A stretch of DNA of 64,000 nt, taken from the NCBI GenBank assembly GCA_023055425.1, contig JALGPY010000010.1:53419665-53483664 (forward strand). The letters are read 5' to 3'. This document shows, piece by piece, positions 43,933-56,271 of this stretch (positions within the stretch are counted from its first letter, which is position 1; each line of letters begins with the position of its first letter). Both the position numbers and the translations under genes were made by a program. The notes below the pieces were generated by a model. The model searched no databases, was not told the DNA's origin, and saw nothing but the letters and a program-made list of their open reading frames with translations. This stretch comes from Linanthus parryae. Taxonomy: Eukaryota; Streptophyta; Magnoliopsida; Ericales; Polemoniaceae.

Positions 43933-44404
43933 AGTACAACATGAGCACGTCGAGGAAGACGTAGAAGAAGCGGCGACATGACATATTCAAGATGAAGAAG
44001 GCCATCAAGACGATGTAGGACACATAGTGAAGGAGGTCCAAGAAGATAGTCAACAAGAAGTGCAAAAAGAATTCAAGTCATTCCACGTGCCGCATGATGA
44101 TGAAGTGAGAAGTCACTATTTTCAATTTGAATTTGATAAGTCTACATTTGACAGTGGATGGGTAAGCATGGAGAAATTCTTCCATGTAAGGGAGAAGGTA
44201 TATAAGAAGATCAAATCTCCAATCATGAAAACAAGAGATGACACTCGATTGAGGAGATCTTTCAAGAAAAACGTAAAACAACAAAGGAGCATCTCTAAGA
44301 AGATGAATGGCAATATTCTCACGTCTATGGAGATAGCTTTGATGATCGCCGCTATTGATGGTGATGGAGCTCGCACGAAGATCAAATTTACCCCTTCAAG
44401 CTAA
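43933..44404 (+). pseudogene. Acidic and basic C-terminal extension of gag
   Basis: A different frame from 44,027 to 44,404 begins MKEVQEDSQQEVQKEFKSFH and ends RTKIKFTPSS. Farther upstream the same frame gives an E/V/D-rich stretch with one stop. Composition continues the acidic region of the preceding frame, so the two were probably one reading frame. The last third is lysine and arginine rich. It has no similarity that I recognise to protease, integrase or reverse transcriptase. It occupies the place where pol would be. Confidence 0.6.
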
Positions 44405-44430
44405 AATTCTAAATCAAGTTTAAGATGGGG

Positions 44431-44945
44431 TGTTGGAGGCTAAACTTGTTTTAGCCCAAATATATTTGAAGTTAGAGATAATTGAGTTTGAGAGGCCCAA
44501 TAATTATTTTAATTTACTTAGTGGGCCTAGTAGCAATAAGCTAACAAAGTGGTAGAAAAATCTTGATTAATGATGTAATGTGTATTACTAGAAAAGTCCT
44601 ACAAAGTATCTATAGGATGTTTCTAGGTGGAGTGGTCTTTAGATGATGTAAGCTAGAATCATCCAAGAATTCCTATAAATAGGGGGTTGTACAATAGCAT
44701 TGAGTAAGTGTCCTAAAAGTCTCCACGTCCTACAATGTCTCTCATATGAAGTCTTCTATTAACAATTCCATGTAATGTACTAGCCAATATTTAGTTCTTG
44801 TCCTCCACCAAATTGTATCAAACAAATATATTTTTCTACGTTCTCTCTCTATATTTTCCATCACTACCCTCTTTCACCAAAAACATAGCCTCCCAGTGTC
44901 TTCCTAAAACCAACAAAGTGGTATCAGATCTTCACACATCTAACA
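44431..44945 (+). repeat. Gag-only element 3' LTR
   Basis: 515 bp, same length as the 5' LTR. It also contains the internal primer-site copy, here mutated to GTGGTATCAGATC. Confidence 0.9.
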
Positions 44946-45009
44946 GCAACAACCAACGAAAATCATAAATGTCTAAACTGAATTTCTTGATTTTTTTTAG
45001 ATATTGTTT

Positions 45010-45081
45010 GGTGGTCAACCGGGTTTAAACCCGGGACCTCTTGTAGGGGCTTCCAACGCTCTAACCACTTGAGCGACCACC
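45010..45081 (-). other. tRNA-like or SINE-like relic
   Basis: On the minus strand a 72-base unit starts GGTGGTC and ends GACCACC (a perfect 7-bp stem), has a D-arm-like GCTC...GAGC and a B-box-like GGTTTAAACCC. That box differs from GGTTCGAACCC only by changes typical of deaminated CpG. There is no anticodon stem and the T arm is displaced by two bases, so it is not a functional tRNA. It is more likely a tRNA-derived SINE head inside Helitron-2. Confidence 0.45.
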
Positions 45082-45476
45082 CTAGCTGAGCTTAACATCT
45101 TTAGTTGACTATATTTTTATTTTTTTGAATATGTACTTTGCAGGCCTTTAATTTTTGTTCATGTAGAACCTATCCATCTTTAGTATTACCTTGTCTTATC
45201 ATTTATTTTATTTTGTTGGGAGCATATGTATATAAAGAAAGTGGCTGGGCCGTGAAGCGGTCTAAGAATGAGAATGGTTCCATTTGACACGTTCTCAAGT
45301 ATTTATGTTAATCTGCAGAAGAACTTTTTTAATTTTCAATGGAATTGCAAATTAACGAACTTCCAATGGATCATTTGGCTGTATCATTTATTTGTGTATA
45401 GAAGTAATATGATTTAATGTATTAAGATAATGTCCATTGGTCCTTCCAAGAGAAGAATAAGAACTGGTATTATTTA

Positions 45477-45504
45477 AACTAAATTAAATTAAATTAAATT
45501 AAAT
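45477..45504. repeat. (AAATT)n microsatellite
   Basis: About five units of AAATT within Helitron-2 sequence. Confidence 0.85.
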
Positions 45505-47107
45505 GGGTGAGTTGACAATTGTTTCCATTGACTGCATTAACTTAAGGGTAATATTCAAAAAGTAAAATCATGAACAAAGCTTAATTATAATGAATATACT
45601 CTCATAACATTTACGAACGATAGAATATTTTTTGAATTTAATAAATAAGAAATAAAGATTTACTGGAAAACTATGGATAAAAATATTCGAATATTCTTAA
45701 ATTATAATATTTTTTTCAAAACAATGTCAGAGCAAGTAGATAATTTATCTATCTAACAAATTAATAAGAAATATTTGCAAGAATTGAAAGATAAATGTAA
45801 AATACACTTCAAAGTTGAAACAAAGTTCCCTATAATATGTCACTTAACTCTTACTTAACTTAAATATGAAACAAGTATTACAAATGTAAAAACAAAAAAT
45901 AATAAAAATATTTTTGTTTTAACGTCCCAAGTTCTCTACTTTAGTGGTAATCTTTGGGTTATTCAACTCACCTAAATATGTTTTTTAGAGACTTTTTGGT
46001 ATTCAATTTAATTACGACATTAGGAATATGTTGTTCTTTCATAGTAAAAAATGGTCATTAAAATGGGATAAAATGCATGACACCAGCTATTATTTTCTCA
46101 ACTTAGCTATGTTATATTCCATTTTTATCAACATAATGAGATTTTAAATATATAATATGGGACGTAGGGGTGAGCACCTAAAAATGAATTGTTTATTACT
46201 AACCTATCATTAATGTGTGAAAATTTTAGTTGTTTCTTTAAAAAAAAAAAAAAACATAGGCATTTTGTTTCATTAGTACGATAAGGAGCAGATAGGTATT
46301 AGGCATAAAAAAAAATTAAACACTAATTAAACCCTTAACACGTGATTTATTTAAAACATTACACACCCAGGTTTGTATTTTCATCTGATATGTTTTTTCA
46401 ATTTTACTTATTGAAAATCTATATTATGGAGTTTTTCCGTGAAATAGAAAATAGCCACTTAAAAAATTTATTCCAGCTTAAAGGTGTTTAATTTTTGTTT
46501 TTGATTATTCAATAATCTTTTGAAGTGTTACTTGGTCAGTCTAAAATGAAAAGACTCATAGATATGTTGGTTGAGGAAAACTATTTTGGTCATTTTATTT
46601 TATTGGTTATTTGCATTAAGTTGTTTTGAAATGTTATGTACGATTATTCAAAACATTATGATTAAGTTGTTTTGAAATATCAGATATGAGTGTTCAAAAC
46701 GTTTTGTAGTGTCTACATGTTGTAATAATGTGGACAAGTGATAGTTCTTTGTTTCCTTAAAAGAAACTCTTTGAAGACATAAGTCAATTTTGCTCATTCT
46801 TTTGTTGAGGAACCTACGCGGCAGGTAGGGTGACATCCCATGTCTTATTTCATGTAAAAATTGTGGGCTTCCAACCTGCAAAATACAAGCTAGGGGATAG
46901 AAGGTCTTACGCACTGGATTAATATTAACATAATCCCTCAACGGTCTTTATGATGTGCAATTAATTTAGTTTCTGGTATATATTGTTCATTACATACTAA
47001 TACAATTGTTTACTAAATGCTTTTGTCAGAAATTTAAGTGACATCTCTCAAACTCCAAATGATATTACTCATTTTTTAATAAAACTAAATCAAATTTATA
47101 TGAACAG

Positions 47108-47136
47108 CCTGCGCCATGGCGCGGGGTTTAGACTAG
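47108..47136 (+). other. Helitron-2 3' terminus with hairpin
   Basis: Stem 47,108-47,115 with 47,118-47,125 (one G-T pair), then GGTTTAGA and CTAG. The next base is T. Confidence 0.85.
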
Positions 47137-47214
47137 TTTAGATAAAAAAAGGAGAACTGTCTAAAGGAAATACACATAGTTAGGATGACCAACAAATATT
47201 CTAATATTCAGCTA

Positions 47215-50200
47215 TGCAACACCCTCTGATACTGAACTCATCCAAGACCTCAAAGGTGGTGGCATCTTCAATTATGAAATTTATCTTCGACCCGGGTTGT
47301 TAGAACTGTTTCTAGCTTCAATCTCGACCTCTAATAAACTTTGAGAGATAACATCAGGTAGGGGAATCCATCACAGCTAAGATACACAACATATTCACTA
47401 GGATCCTTGTCTGAAAGGTGCGCTGCAAACACAGAAGAAACCAAAAAGAAAATTGTTCCAAATACTTAACCGTCATACCCTTCATAGTCAAACATGAAAA
47501 CAGTTTAAATCCAATGAAAACATTGCCTTCATATGATAATAAAAGATCCTAGTATGCTCTAAAAGAACCCGGGATCTCGGTTCAGGGTTTAAGAGACAAT
47601 CGAAAACCAAAAGTAGAAATATACTATTAAGATTACATTTCGCTTAATGTACATAACAAAATTTCGATAATAAGTACAATTTAAAACATAAAATTTGTGA
47701 TCTACTAAGTGATCTAAGTTAAGCTATACTTCTTCGTCTCGTACCAGCGTTCCCATCCCCCACTTTGATTGACGACATGCGGTTTTAAAATGGCAAAAGC
47801 CGACGCAGTTTTGAAGAAATTGATCAGTAAAAACTGAGTAAGTACACACTACGACATGTAAAGCAACGAGTGGCACGGAAGCATGAGTTGAAACAAATCA
47901 GAAGATTTAAACAGTAAAACTATCATATTGGAGAATTTGGATCAACTTGAAGTAACCGAGTAACAAAACCTCTCAATTTCATAACATTGAGAAACCGCGA
48001 GTAGTTGGTAAAATATCCTGAGTAAACAAGTTCATATGAACTGATAACGATAGTAGTTCATGAGTAGCCAAGATTTACAATTCATTTCAATCGATTAGGG
48101 CATATCAAGAGCCACAAACAACATTAATAAGTAGTCAATTTTTAATTTCGACTTCAATCAACAGTTTAATTTAGCTGAGGCGTGTCAAGAGCCACCAGCA
48201 GGATCGATGTAAACAGAGGGATCACGAAATAATCACTAAGGGTTCCTTCTAGGGTCTATCAAACCCTATTTCACCCGAGCATTGAGGGAGCCCATTCGTC
48301 AACCCCGCTCACAACATTAGCTAAAAGGTCTTAAGTGTCGACACCCTTATACCGTAGTGACCCTTACAAGTATAAGTAGCACTCTATAGCTCTATAAAAC
48401 CCTTGGCCTCAATATCTTGATACATTTTGGCTCATCGGGGGCGGATTTGTGAACATTAACGTTCTATCCAATAATAAGAAGCATTGCTTCAATGGTCTTA
48501 GCCATAAGAAAATGGAGGATCGCTTGACGCCTCCCATTAATAACAGTACTCTGTACATCGTCCTAAGTCTATTAGAGGTTATTTATTTCTTCTCTTTCAC
48601 ATAAAAAAAATCAGAATATCAACAGTTCACAAGTAATTTTCCGAGAGCTCTCAAAGGAGATGAATAAAATAATTTAACAACATTCGAGTGGAAAACATGC
48701 ATTCTCATACTATTTCATATAACAAACATTCATTTGAAAAATCAAACACAAACGCACATTTTGATATAAAAAGGCCATACATATGTACTTACCACTGAGA
48801 TGAAGCAAAATCAAAAGCAAGAAACTAACCTAGCACTCCGACGACAACCGCTCTCTCCTACGAAGTCGATGTCTACAATCACACGCATGACGTACTCGTT
48901 ATAACCAATTTACACATGCATAATAACAATGAAAGCCTACATGTCACATAGTCCTAAATTTCACTAATGCACATATAATGATGTTTAATTATCAAAACAA
49001 GTCCAAAAAAACACCTAGAAGATCAAAAATTCAAGTTTTCTAAAAAATGTGAAACTACAATTCTGGACAGAATTGTAGCTCTGACTTTGGAGCCATATTT
49101 ACCATAGCAAATCATCTCCTAAAATTTTGAAATTAATTTATGTTGAACCTACATGTGTCTACTTTCAGAAACACCAAGAAAATCATGCATATCTATTATA
49201 AAACTCAAGTTACAAAAATAACAAACAGTGCTATGCAGAGACAAGTTTGGAAGAAAGTTTCAACTTTGAAGAACAATTACTACTTTTTGGAGAATAGGAA
49301 AAATTCCCATATTCTCCAGAATGAATCCTTTATGTGTCTAGTTTTATCACAAGAAATATTTGGTATCATAAGTTTCTGGAAATGAGATTTTTAACAAAAA
49401 TGGTAAAACTTGTCCAAAAACAGAGGTTCTCAAAACATGCAACTTAGAATGAGCATATCTCCCTAACCAAAAAGGCTATGAAGTTGATTTTGTTTTCTAA
49501 ATGACCCTCTTTGAGTCTAGTTTCAGAATATGTAAGATTTAAAAATTCCACATAGACAAAATATAGAGATAATGTACGTTTTCACAAGATGGTCAGATTG
49601 TAAAAATATGCAATTTTTCCGAAAATCAACAAGTTTGGTTCAAATGGTACATGCAACTTATGGAGACTTGATTTTCACCCAATCAACACCATTATAGGCA
49701 TTAAATAAGATTTTTACATGCTCTTCAGACAAATTATCTATGTGTTCTTGACATGCAAATGCAAATAAGAAGGCATTCACAACATGCATGTGGGTTCTAG
49801 TGTGAGTTTCATGAAATAGTCAAAATTTGGAAGTTTAACTCTTGATCAAACCATGAAAATGAAGAATCAAGCATGGAAAGTAGAAATCTATGATGACATA
49901 TCATCAATAAAAGAAAAACATGAACATGCATGTATGAATTCAAGACTAGAAGGAAGATATACTCCAAGATTCAAGAAATTGGAGGAAAATGGTGAAATTT
50001 GGCTTCAATCCATGAGTAGAATGGTGGAATAACTCCCCTCCATGGTTACACCAAGCTTGGAATCAAGTTTTTCATGGTTGGAAGAGTAGAAAATGAGTTT
50101 TTGATGGTGTTTTTGTGAGGTCAACACCCAAAAACGGGATAAACTTTGGGGAGAGAGAAGAGAGCATGTGTGGATGCTCTTGAAGAGAAAAAGATGAGGG

Positions 50201-50833
50201 AAAATGAGAATGAAAGAAGTGAAGTTGATGGTGGAGGTTGGTGGTGAAGGAACCCACATGGTAATGCCATACATGAGGGTAGGTAGTAGTGAGAGTTGGT
50301 GTATTATTAGAGAAAATAGGAGATGCTTGTAAAAAGATCATCTCCATAACTTAGATGAATTGACCAAAGATAGTGGAGGGGGACTTGAAGAGAAGTCATA
50401 AGTCTCCCTACAAGCTAGTTGGGGATATAAATGTAAAATTGATAAATGAGAGGTTTTTTTGTGAAAACTAAAAGTTGAGGGGTGAAAATATAATTTCCAA
50501 TTGATAGGTAACACTAGAAAAGATAACTTTCATAAATTGTAAAATCTCCAAATTATTTCAAATAAAACACTTTGTATAAATCACTTTTAGAAAACTACAA
50601 GTACCTCCCAAGTATACAAAATAAGTTTCATTTAACATTTTTCAAGTTTTTAAAACTACAAAATAACCCTAAAATAAAAGTATATATCATCATAGATGTC
50701 AAATGACACACTTGTGCTTTAAAATTAAGAAAAGTCAATAATAAGTTTGAAATATAAATTTCTGAAACTTTTCAAATATTATTTTCTTTTCAAAATGACC
50801 AAATAACCCCTAACTTAAATGCGGGGTATTACA
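47215..50833 (-). mobile_element. Long Gypsy-like LTR, minus orientation (probably solo)
   Basis: On the minus strand it begins TGTAATACCCCGC at 50,833 and ends GAGGGTGTTGCA at 47,215, the same TGTAATACCCCG...GGGTGTTRCA pattern as the LTR at 17,334. The interior has no gag or pol. It includes AAGTGTCGACACCC-type and GCTAGGTTAGTTTC-type strings that look like those of the copy-A LTR. Length would be 3.6 kb, long but within the range for plant Gypsy LTRs. Flanks AGCTA and TGCTC are not a clear TSD. Confidence 0.55.
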
Positions 50834-50839
50834 TGCTCA

Positions 50840-51156
50840 TGAAAGCGTTTTGTATTTCTTAGATAGAGAGAGAAATGAATAAGCGGAAGAACTGATAAGA
50901 ATGGAATGAAGAGATGAAACATTGTATTCATTTAATTGACGGAAACCTAAGAGACACATTCTAAATACAGAGAATGATAACGGGAGGAATAACGACCGTT
51001 AGAGTCATGAAGCACCTAGAAGGTTACAGCTGTTTTAGGGTTAACAGAAGTGGCCTCATATTTTAGGCTTGTTTTACAAATGGTTAGATGGGCTAGACAG
51101 CTAAGCCCAAACTGAAGACGAAGCCTAGTAACACTAGCTGAAGCCCAATATCTTCA
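50840..51156 (-). repeat. Copia-2 3' LTR
   Basis: On the minus strand it begins TGAAGATATTGGGC and ends ACGCTTTCA, 317 bp, preceded by the polypurine tract TTATGGGGAGC. It matches the partial LTR at 63,806-64,000. Confidence 0.85.
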
Positions 51157-51172
51157 ATAGCTCCCCATAAAA

Positions 51173-51560
51173 TCATGGTGGCTGGACTTGAACCATGAGT
51201 TTATTTTTTAGTTCTTCAAAATGAGCTGGCTGCAATCCTTTTGTGAAAACATCTGCTACTTGATCTGCAGTTGAAATGAAATCAACTACAAGTTCACAAT
51301 TCAGTACTTTTTCACGCACGTAGTGATAATCAATTTCAATATGTTTCGTACGTGCGTGAAAAATAGGATTAGAAGTAAGAGATAAAGCTGATAAATTATC
51401 TGTCCAAAGAATTGGACAAGTAGAGATTTGAAACTTAAGATCTTTAAACAGAATTTTGAACCAAGATAGATCAGCTGCTGCAGTGGCCAAAGCCCTGTAT
51501 TCTGCCTCAGTAGAAGAGCGGGGTACCGTAGGCTGTTTTTTTGAAGCCCAATGAATGGGT
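51173..51560 (-). pseudogene. Copia-2 RNase H domain
   Basis: Minus frame 51,490-51,173 has ILWTDNLSALSLTSNPIFHA, RTKHIEIDYHYVREKVLN and DQVADVFTKGLQPAHFEELK, the C-terminal half of Copia RNase H. The upstream half is in another frame and begins with a TEAEYRAL-like block at about 51,500-51,520. It is followed by the polypurine tract. Confidence 0.85.
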
Positions 51561-52560
51561 TTTGGTCCTAAAAAGACAACCAGCCCAGTAGTACTTCGTC
51601 TATATGAGGGATTGCTAGCCCAGTCTGCGTCTGTAAAGACTTGAAGAGGAAGAGGACCAGGTTGATATAAAATACCATGTGTTTTTGTGCCCTGTAAGTA
51701 TCGTAAAATACGTTTTGCACCCCCATGTGATTTTCAGTTGGAGCATGCATATATTGAAAAAAATGGTTGACTGAGAAGGCTATATCAGGCCTGCTAAAAG
51801 CCCGATATTGTAAAGCACCAAGAAGCTGGCGAAATATAGTAGGATTAAACAGAGGTTTACTGTCAAAAATTGTATATTTGATCCCAGCAACTAAGGGTAT
51901 TGAACCTTTTAAGAATATCAGAAATGTATTTTTCCTGATGAAAAAATATACCAGCAGAGGTTCATTTGACATGTAAACCCAGAAAATAAGTGAGAGGACC
52001 TAAATTTGTCATTTCAAACTCAGTGTTGAGTTTGATCACAAGGTCACGAAGAAAGTGATGATCATTTCCAGTAAGGATTATATCATCTACATATAACAAA
52101 AGTATTGAAATTTTAGCAAAAGAGTGTCTAATAAACAATGAAGAATCTGCTGGTGAAGGAACAAAGCCCATAGACATCAAATAGGTGGTAAATCGTTCAA
52201 ACCATGTTCGAGGCACCTCTCTAAGGCCATAAATAGAATTTTTAAGAAGACATACATGATTTGGAAATTGTTTGGAAACAAAACCCTGTCGTTTCATAAA
52301 AACTCTTTCTTTGAGAATGCCATGAAGAAAAGCATTCTTAACGTCTAGTTGAGTTAGGGGCCATGAAAAAGAAGCATCAAGAGTTAAGATGCAATGCGCA
52401 GTGACATGTTTGGCCACTGGGCTAAAGGTTTCTTCATAATCAAACCCAGGTGTTTGATGAAATCCCTTAGCAACAAGACGAGCTTTAAATCGTGAAACAG
52501 AACCATTAGGATTGTATTTAGTCCTGTAAAACCATTTATTGCCAATGAAATTTTCATGAG
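51561..52560 (-). pseudogene. Copia-2 reverse transcriptase (frameshifted)
   Basis: Minus-strand order from about 52,560 is a WFYRTKYNPNGSV-like start, LVAKGFHQTPGFDYEETFSP, then in the 52,417-51,962 frame LTQLDVKNAFLHGILKERVF, IYGLREVPRTWFERF and the active site LLLYVDDIILTG, with the YVDD codons at 52,093-52,082. A frameshift near 51,965 leads to LFNPTIFRQLLGALQYRAFS and RPDIAFSVNHFFQYMHAPT. All main reverse transcriptase blocks are present. At least two frameshifts and a stop at 52,580 disable it. Confidence 0.85.
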
Positions 52561-52579
52561 GAGGACATGGAACTAAACT

Positions 52580-53171
52580 CTAGGTTTCTTGTTTTTGAAG
52601 ACTGCGGAATTCGTCAGTCATGGCGTTTTGCCACTGAGAATGTTTAGCAGCTTCAGTAAAAGAACTAGGATCAGTAAGAGAAGAAAAAGAAACAACATTG
52701 AAACCTTTATGAGCAGTGCCTGTGAATGGTAATTTCTTTTTAGTAATCCCAGATTTTCTTCTGGTCCTCATTGGGTGAACAATAGGAGCTGGAGGGGAGT
52801 TCATCATTGGACTAACTGAGGGTTCGGCCACACCTGAACTGGGAGAGGTCAACAACTGAGAAGAAATCTTAGTTAATGCAGTATTTGTTCTGGTAGTATC
52901 TGTTCTTGGAGTGGAGACCTGAACCCCAGCAGTCTGCAGAACCCCAGAGTCCTCATACACAGTGTTATGGGGAAACACTGGTGGTGAGGATGGGGGAATA
53001 GTGGGGGGAGGGACATGAATACCTGAAGAAAACAAATCAAAGTCAGTAGAAGAAGTAGGAACATTGGTAGAAATAGATTCATTGTTAGGAGCAGCATAGG
53101 GAAAACAGTGTTCATCAAAAATGACATCCCTACTTATGTAAAAAATTTGAGATGTTTTCTCATAACAAAAA
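52580..53171 (-). pseudogene. Copia-2 variable spacer before reverse transcriptase
   Basis: Minus frame opening with CYEKTSQIFYISRDVIFDE at the Copia-3 junction (the usual end of the integrase region), then a proline/serine/threonine-rich linker, HPMRTRRKSGITKKK and WQNAMTDEFRSLQKQET followed by a stop. It is the standard Copia connector between integrase and reverse transcriptase. Deleting Copia-3 joins it to the integrase end at 61,476. Confidence 0.85.
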
Positions 53172-54594
53172 TGTTGGAATAGATGCCCTAGAGGCAATCT
53201 AGTTTAGTATGAATTTGTATATGGCTAGAAATTCATTTATTATTTATTGGATATTTAATATAATGAAGTCCTTAGATTTACAATTGTGTTCTTTTATCTT
53301 AAATATCCCTAGTCCAGTATAATTATTAATGGGACAATCATCTATAGACTAGTATGGGGTGTGATTGATATGGAGATATCATGATCCAACACATAGGTGT
53401 GCATTAGGGGTAATGACGCACTGGACTGACCCGTTTCCGAGAAGGCTACATACACGTTATGTTGAGTCACAAGCGCTTCTTGCGGTGCAATGGTATTGTC
53501 ATCCTTAGACTTGAACTCACTAGATATTCTAGTTGTGGATTATTGTGATTTTGGTAGCGTTAAACGTTACACCGTAACTGGGTAGTTATAAAGGCGTGTA
53601 CCGGATACAATAGGAAGCAAGCTTAGAGATCGTAGTGGACGTATGTAAAAATTGTCCCTCCCACATAACGGGAGCAAATATACTAGGCCGCTCGAGTGAT
53701 AGTGCTTATAGAATGTCTGGCCAGACTCAAATAAATCAATATGGGATATTGATGTTATTTGCACGAATAAGGCAATTCCCATGGATCGAGAAACTGTGGA
53801 TTGGATATACGAGTGTGACTTGTATGTCTCGTGTCCAATCCGGATATAGAGACAAAGGGATAACCCAATAACTCGTACAAAGGTTGTCAAGATGACTATT
53901 CTATTAGTTGACTAGAATGGATGTTTTGCTAGAAACCGCTCCATATTAGCAAATTGTTGCTACCAACTAGATAGAACCTATGGGGTCACACGCTATATAG
54001 AGTTGAACTAGATATGGAAATTAATAATAGGATTAATTAATTAGAAGGATCACTTTGCAATACCTTGCAAACTTAGTTGGGACTAATTTGTAAGGAAGGG
54101 ACTAAATTGAATTCTAGTAGGACTAGAATAAGTCCTTTAGGTAGTTGGCAAGGATTTGTTGGACTATATAAAGGACACTCCTTCCTTCCTTCCAACACTT
54201 ATGATTCAATTGATCATAACTTGAGTGGGAGAGAACAAAAGGAGAGAGAGCAAGCAAGCCAAGGAGCCGCCGCCCCCTAGCTCGCCGCCCCCTTCCCGTC
54301 GGCCCACAAGGAGGCCGAGCCTCCTTGTTTCGGTCTGGTTTTGCGTGATTCTTCTTCCTCTTCCTCTTTCCGGGCTAGAACATAGGATTGGAAGATCTAG
54401 AAATCAACTCTAGGCATGGATCAACTATAGAGAACGTGACACAATTCACGTTTGAAGTCATCAAAGGATAACCCTAAGGTGTGTTAATTGATTTCTTCCT
54501 TTACCATCGTTATGTCTCTTGACTTGTGATCCTTGGAGGGTTTTGCATGGTTAATTATTGTTTCCGTTTCGCATCCATGAATCAAAACCCTACA
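53172..54594 (+). repeat. Copia-3 5' LTR
   Basis: 1,423 bp, TGTTGGAATAGATG to AACCCTACA. TATA-like GGACTATATAAAGGAC near 54,160-54,176. Confidence 0.92.
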
Positions 54595-54595
54595 G

Positions 54596-54608
54596 TGGTA
54601 TCAGAGCC
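54596..54608 (+). other. Copia-3 primer-binding site (tRNA-iMet)
   Basis: TGGTATCAGAGCC one base after the LTR. Confidence 0.92.
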
Positions 54609-56271
54609 ACAGGTCCTAGAGCATAAACGTGGTTTATGTGTTACGTTTTGATAGTTTTACACCTTAAAATTGTTGTTTATCGCGTAAAAACAAGACAAAT
54701 CAAGCATATGATGCAATGTGTCAACAATCTATCATAATAAGACCTAGTTTTTTCATTGGATGCATGAATTAGTGAGTTTGAGAAATTTTAGGATCTTAGA
54801 TCTAGGGTTTGGGCATCCTTGGGGAAGAAGGAGTTCTTCCTAAATAAGGAAACAACCAAACTTGGGCTCCAAGCAAGGGAGTTGTTTTGGAAACAACTCC
54901 CATAGGAGGTTTGGCCCCCCTAGGGGACCGCCCCTCCTTGCTTGCCGCCCAAGCAAGGCCGGCCTAGGGGCCGGGGCAGCCCTAGCCCGCGGCCTAGCCG
55001 CGTGGGCTAGGGGTCGGCCGGCCCTAGACCCTTGCGGTTCACTTTTTGGGCCCGGGCAATTGGATTTTTGGGCCCAATGGACCGTTTTAACCCTACATCA
55101 TCCTAAAATCAATTAAAATTGACCAAGCGCGTTAAAATTGGATTTTAACTGTTTATGTGCAATTCGCATGGTGATTGGATATGGCCTTAGGATGTGGTTT
55201 GTTGTGGATGTTTAATTTTTGTGTTTTGGTTTACGGCCTGCGAGCTGATCAATTAATTGTAATAATTAATTAGAGTTTTATGGCCTCCGAGCTATTTTTT
55301 TTCTCAACTTGTGAGATTTATTTTATTTAGTATAGAAGTTAGCTAGTGCTACATAAAGTAGATTGTTAGCCAAGATTGAAGAAAAGAAGCCCAAAGCCAA
55401 AAGGAGCCACAAAAGATGGAGCATGGAGCGTTCCACATGACTATGAAGGATGGACCATAAGATCAAGACGCATGGAGATGTGTTTGCTTTTAGGGTTCAT
55501 AGATAATTCCATTGGCTTGGAATTATCTTAGTCTAGAAAAGGCCATATCCACATCACGTTTTATTTTTGTTTTGTGGTTGTTTATTTATTGTCTTATTAT
55601 TTTGTGGTTGGTGTATGGATGATGCATGCAATTAGGATAATAAGTTAATTAGACAACCCGGATCTATTATTTGGAGTTGTGCCCAAACTCAAATAGATAG
55701 AGTTGATTTTGATCAACAAAACAATTAAAATTGAATTTAAAATCTTTCAAAATTCAAATATTGTGTTCTTGCCTTCTCGTTATTTAAACACTCATTATCA
55801 TCATGATTTATCAAGTTCGTGCGTGCCAAAGCATGGCGACTTGGTTCATAATGATGGAATGCGATGGCACAAGCTAGTAATGTGCAATTGTTTAATAAGA
55901 GGTTGAACACAACTAGGCTATTAATATGATTAAGAAACCTAGAGGCAATCAATTGGGATTATCCATATGGATGGATAAATAAGGAGTTATTTGCCCAATT
56001 GAACCAAGAGTTGCATAAGGGATGCCATTGGAATTGTTCCTACCTAAAGTAGTCAAATTATGGTTGACTTGCCAAAGCAAGCTCATGAGGAGATGAAACA
56101 TGGATCTTGGCCCACTAGAAAATATAAGGATATTTTACGCATTAATATATTGAGGGTTATTAATCCGTAGAAAAATAGTGGGAGCTATATTTGATAAACT
56201 AGTCATTATTGAATATAGTAAAAAATTCACAAATACTAAAACTTGCGTATTTTCCTTTTGTAGAATTCCAT
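54609..56271 (+). other. Copia-3 untranslated leader with GC-rich palindromes
   Basis: About 1.66 kb with no recognisable coding. 54,905-55,035 is strongly GC-rich and self-complementary (GGCCCCCCTAGGGG, GGCCGGCCTAGGGGCC), in contrast with AT-rich sequence on either side. The gag ATG is at 56,272. Confidence 0.7.

Larger units (their letters stand above)
42234..44945 (+). mobile_element. Gag-only non-autonomous LTR retrotransposon (TR-GAG type)
   Basis: Two 515-bp LTRs (42,234-42,748 and 44,431-44,945), a perfect 5-bp TSD GCAAC (42,229-42,233 and 44,946-44,950), a tRNA-iMet primer site at 42,752-42,764 and a polypurine tract AAGATGGGG ending at 44,430. The 1.68-kb interior encodes gag with a CCHC zinc knuckle and an acidic C-terminal extension, and there is no protease, integrase, reverse transcriptase or RNase H. 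This matches terminal-repeat retrotransposons with a GAG domain, which need enzymes from a full element in trans. Confidence 0.88.

Noticed and set aside
43072..44385. Minus-strand frames over the gag region
   Set aside because: Antisense shadows of gag.
42234..44945. Full Copia element with pol
   Set aside because: Interior is 1.68 kb and shows no protease, integrase or reverse transcriptase motif in any plus frame.
45010..45081. Functional tRNA gene
   Set aside because: No anticodon stem, displaced T arm and mutated B box.
46648..46941. 97-codon minus frame in Helitron-2
   Set aside because: No motif, not conserved with Helitron-1; consistent with a chance open stretch.
50005..50347. Overlapping minus frames of about 90 codons
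   Set aside because: They lie in the leader part of the long Gypsy-like LTR and have no recognisable domain.
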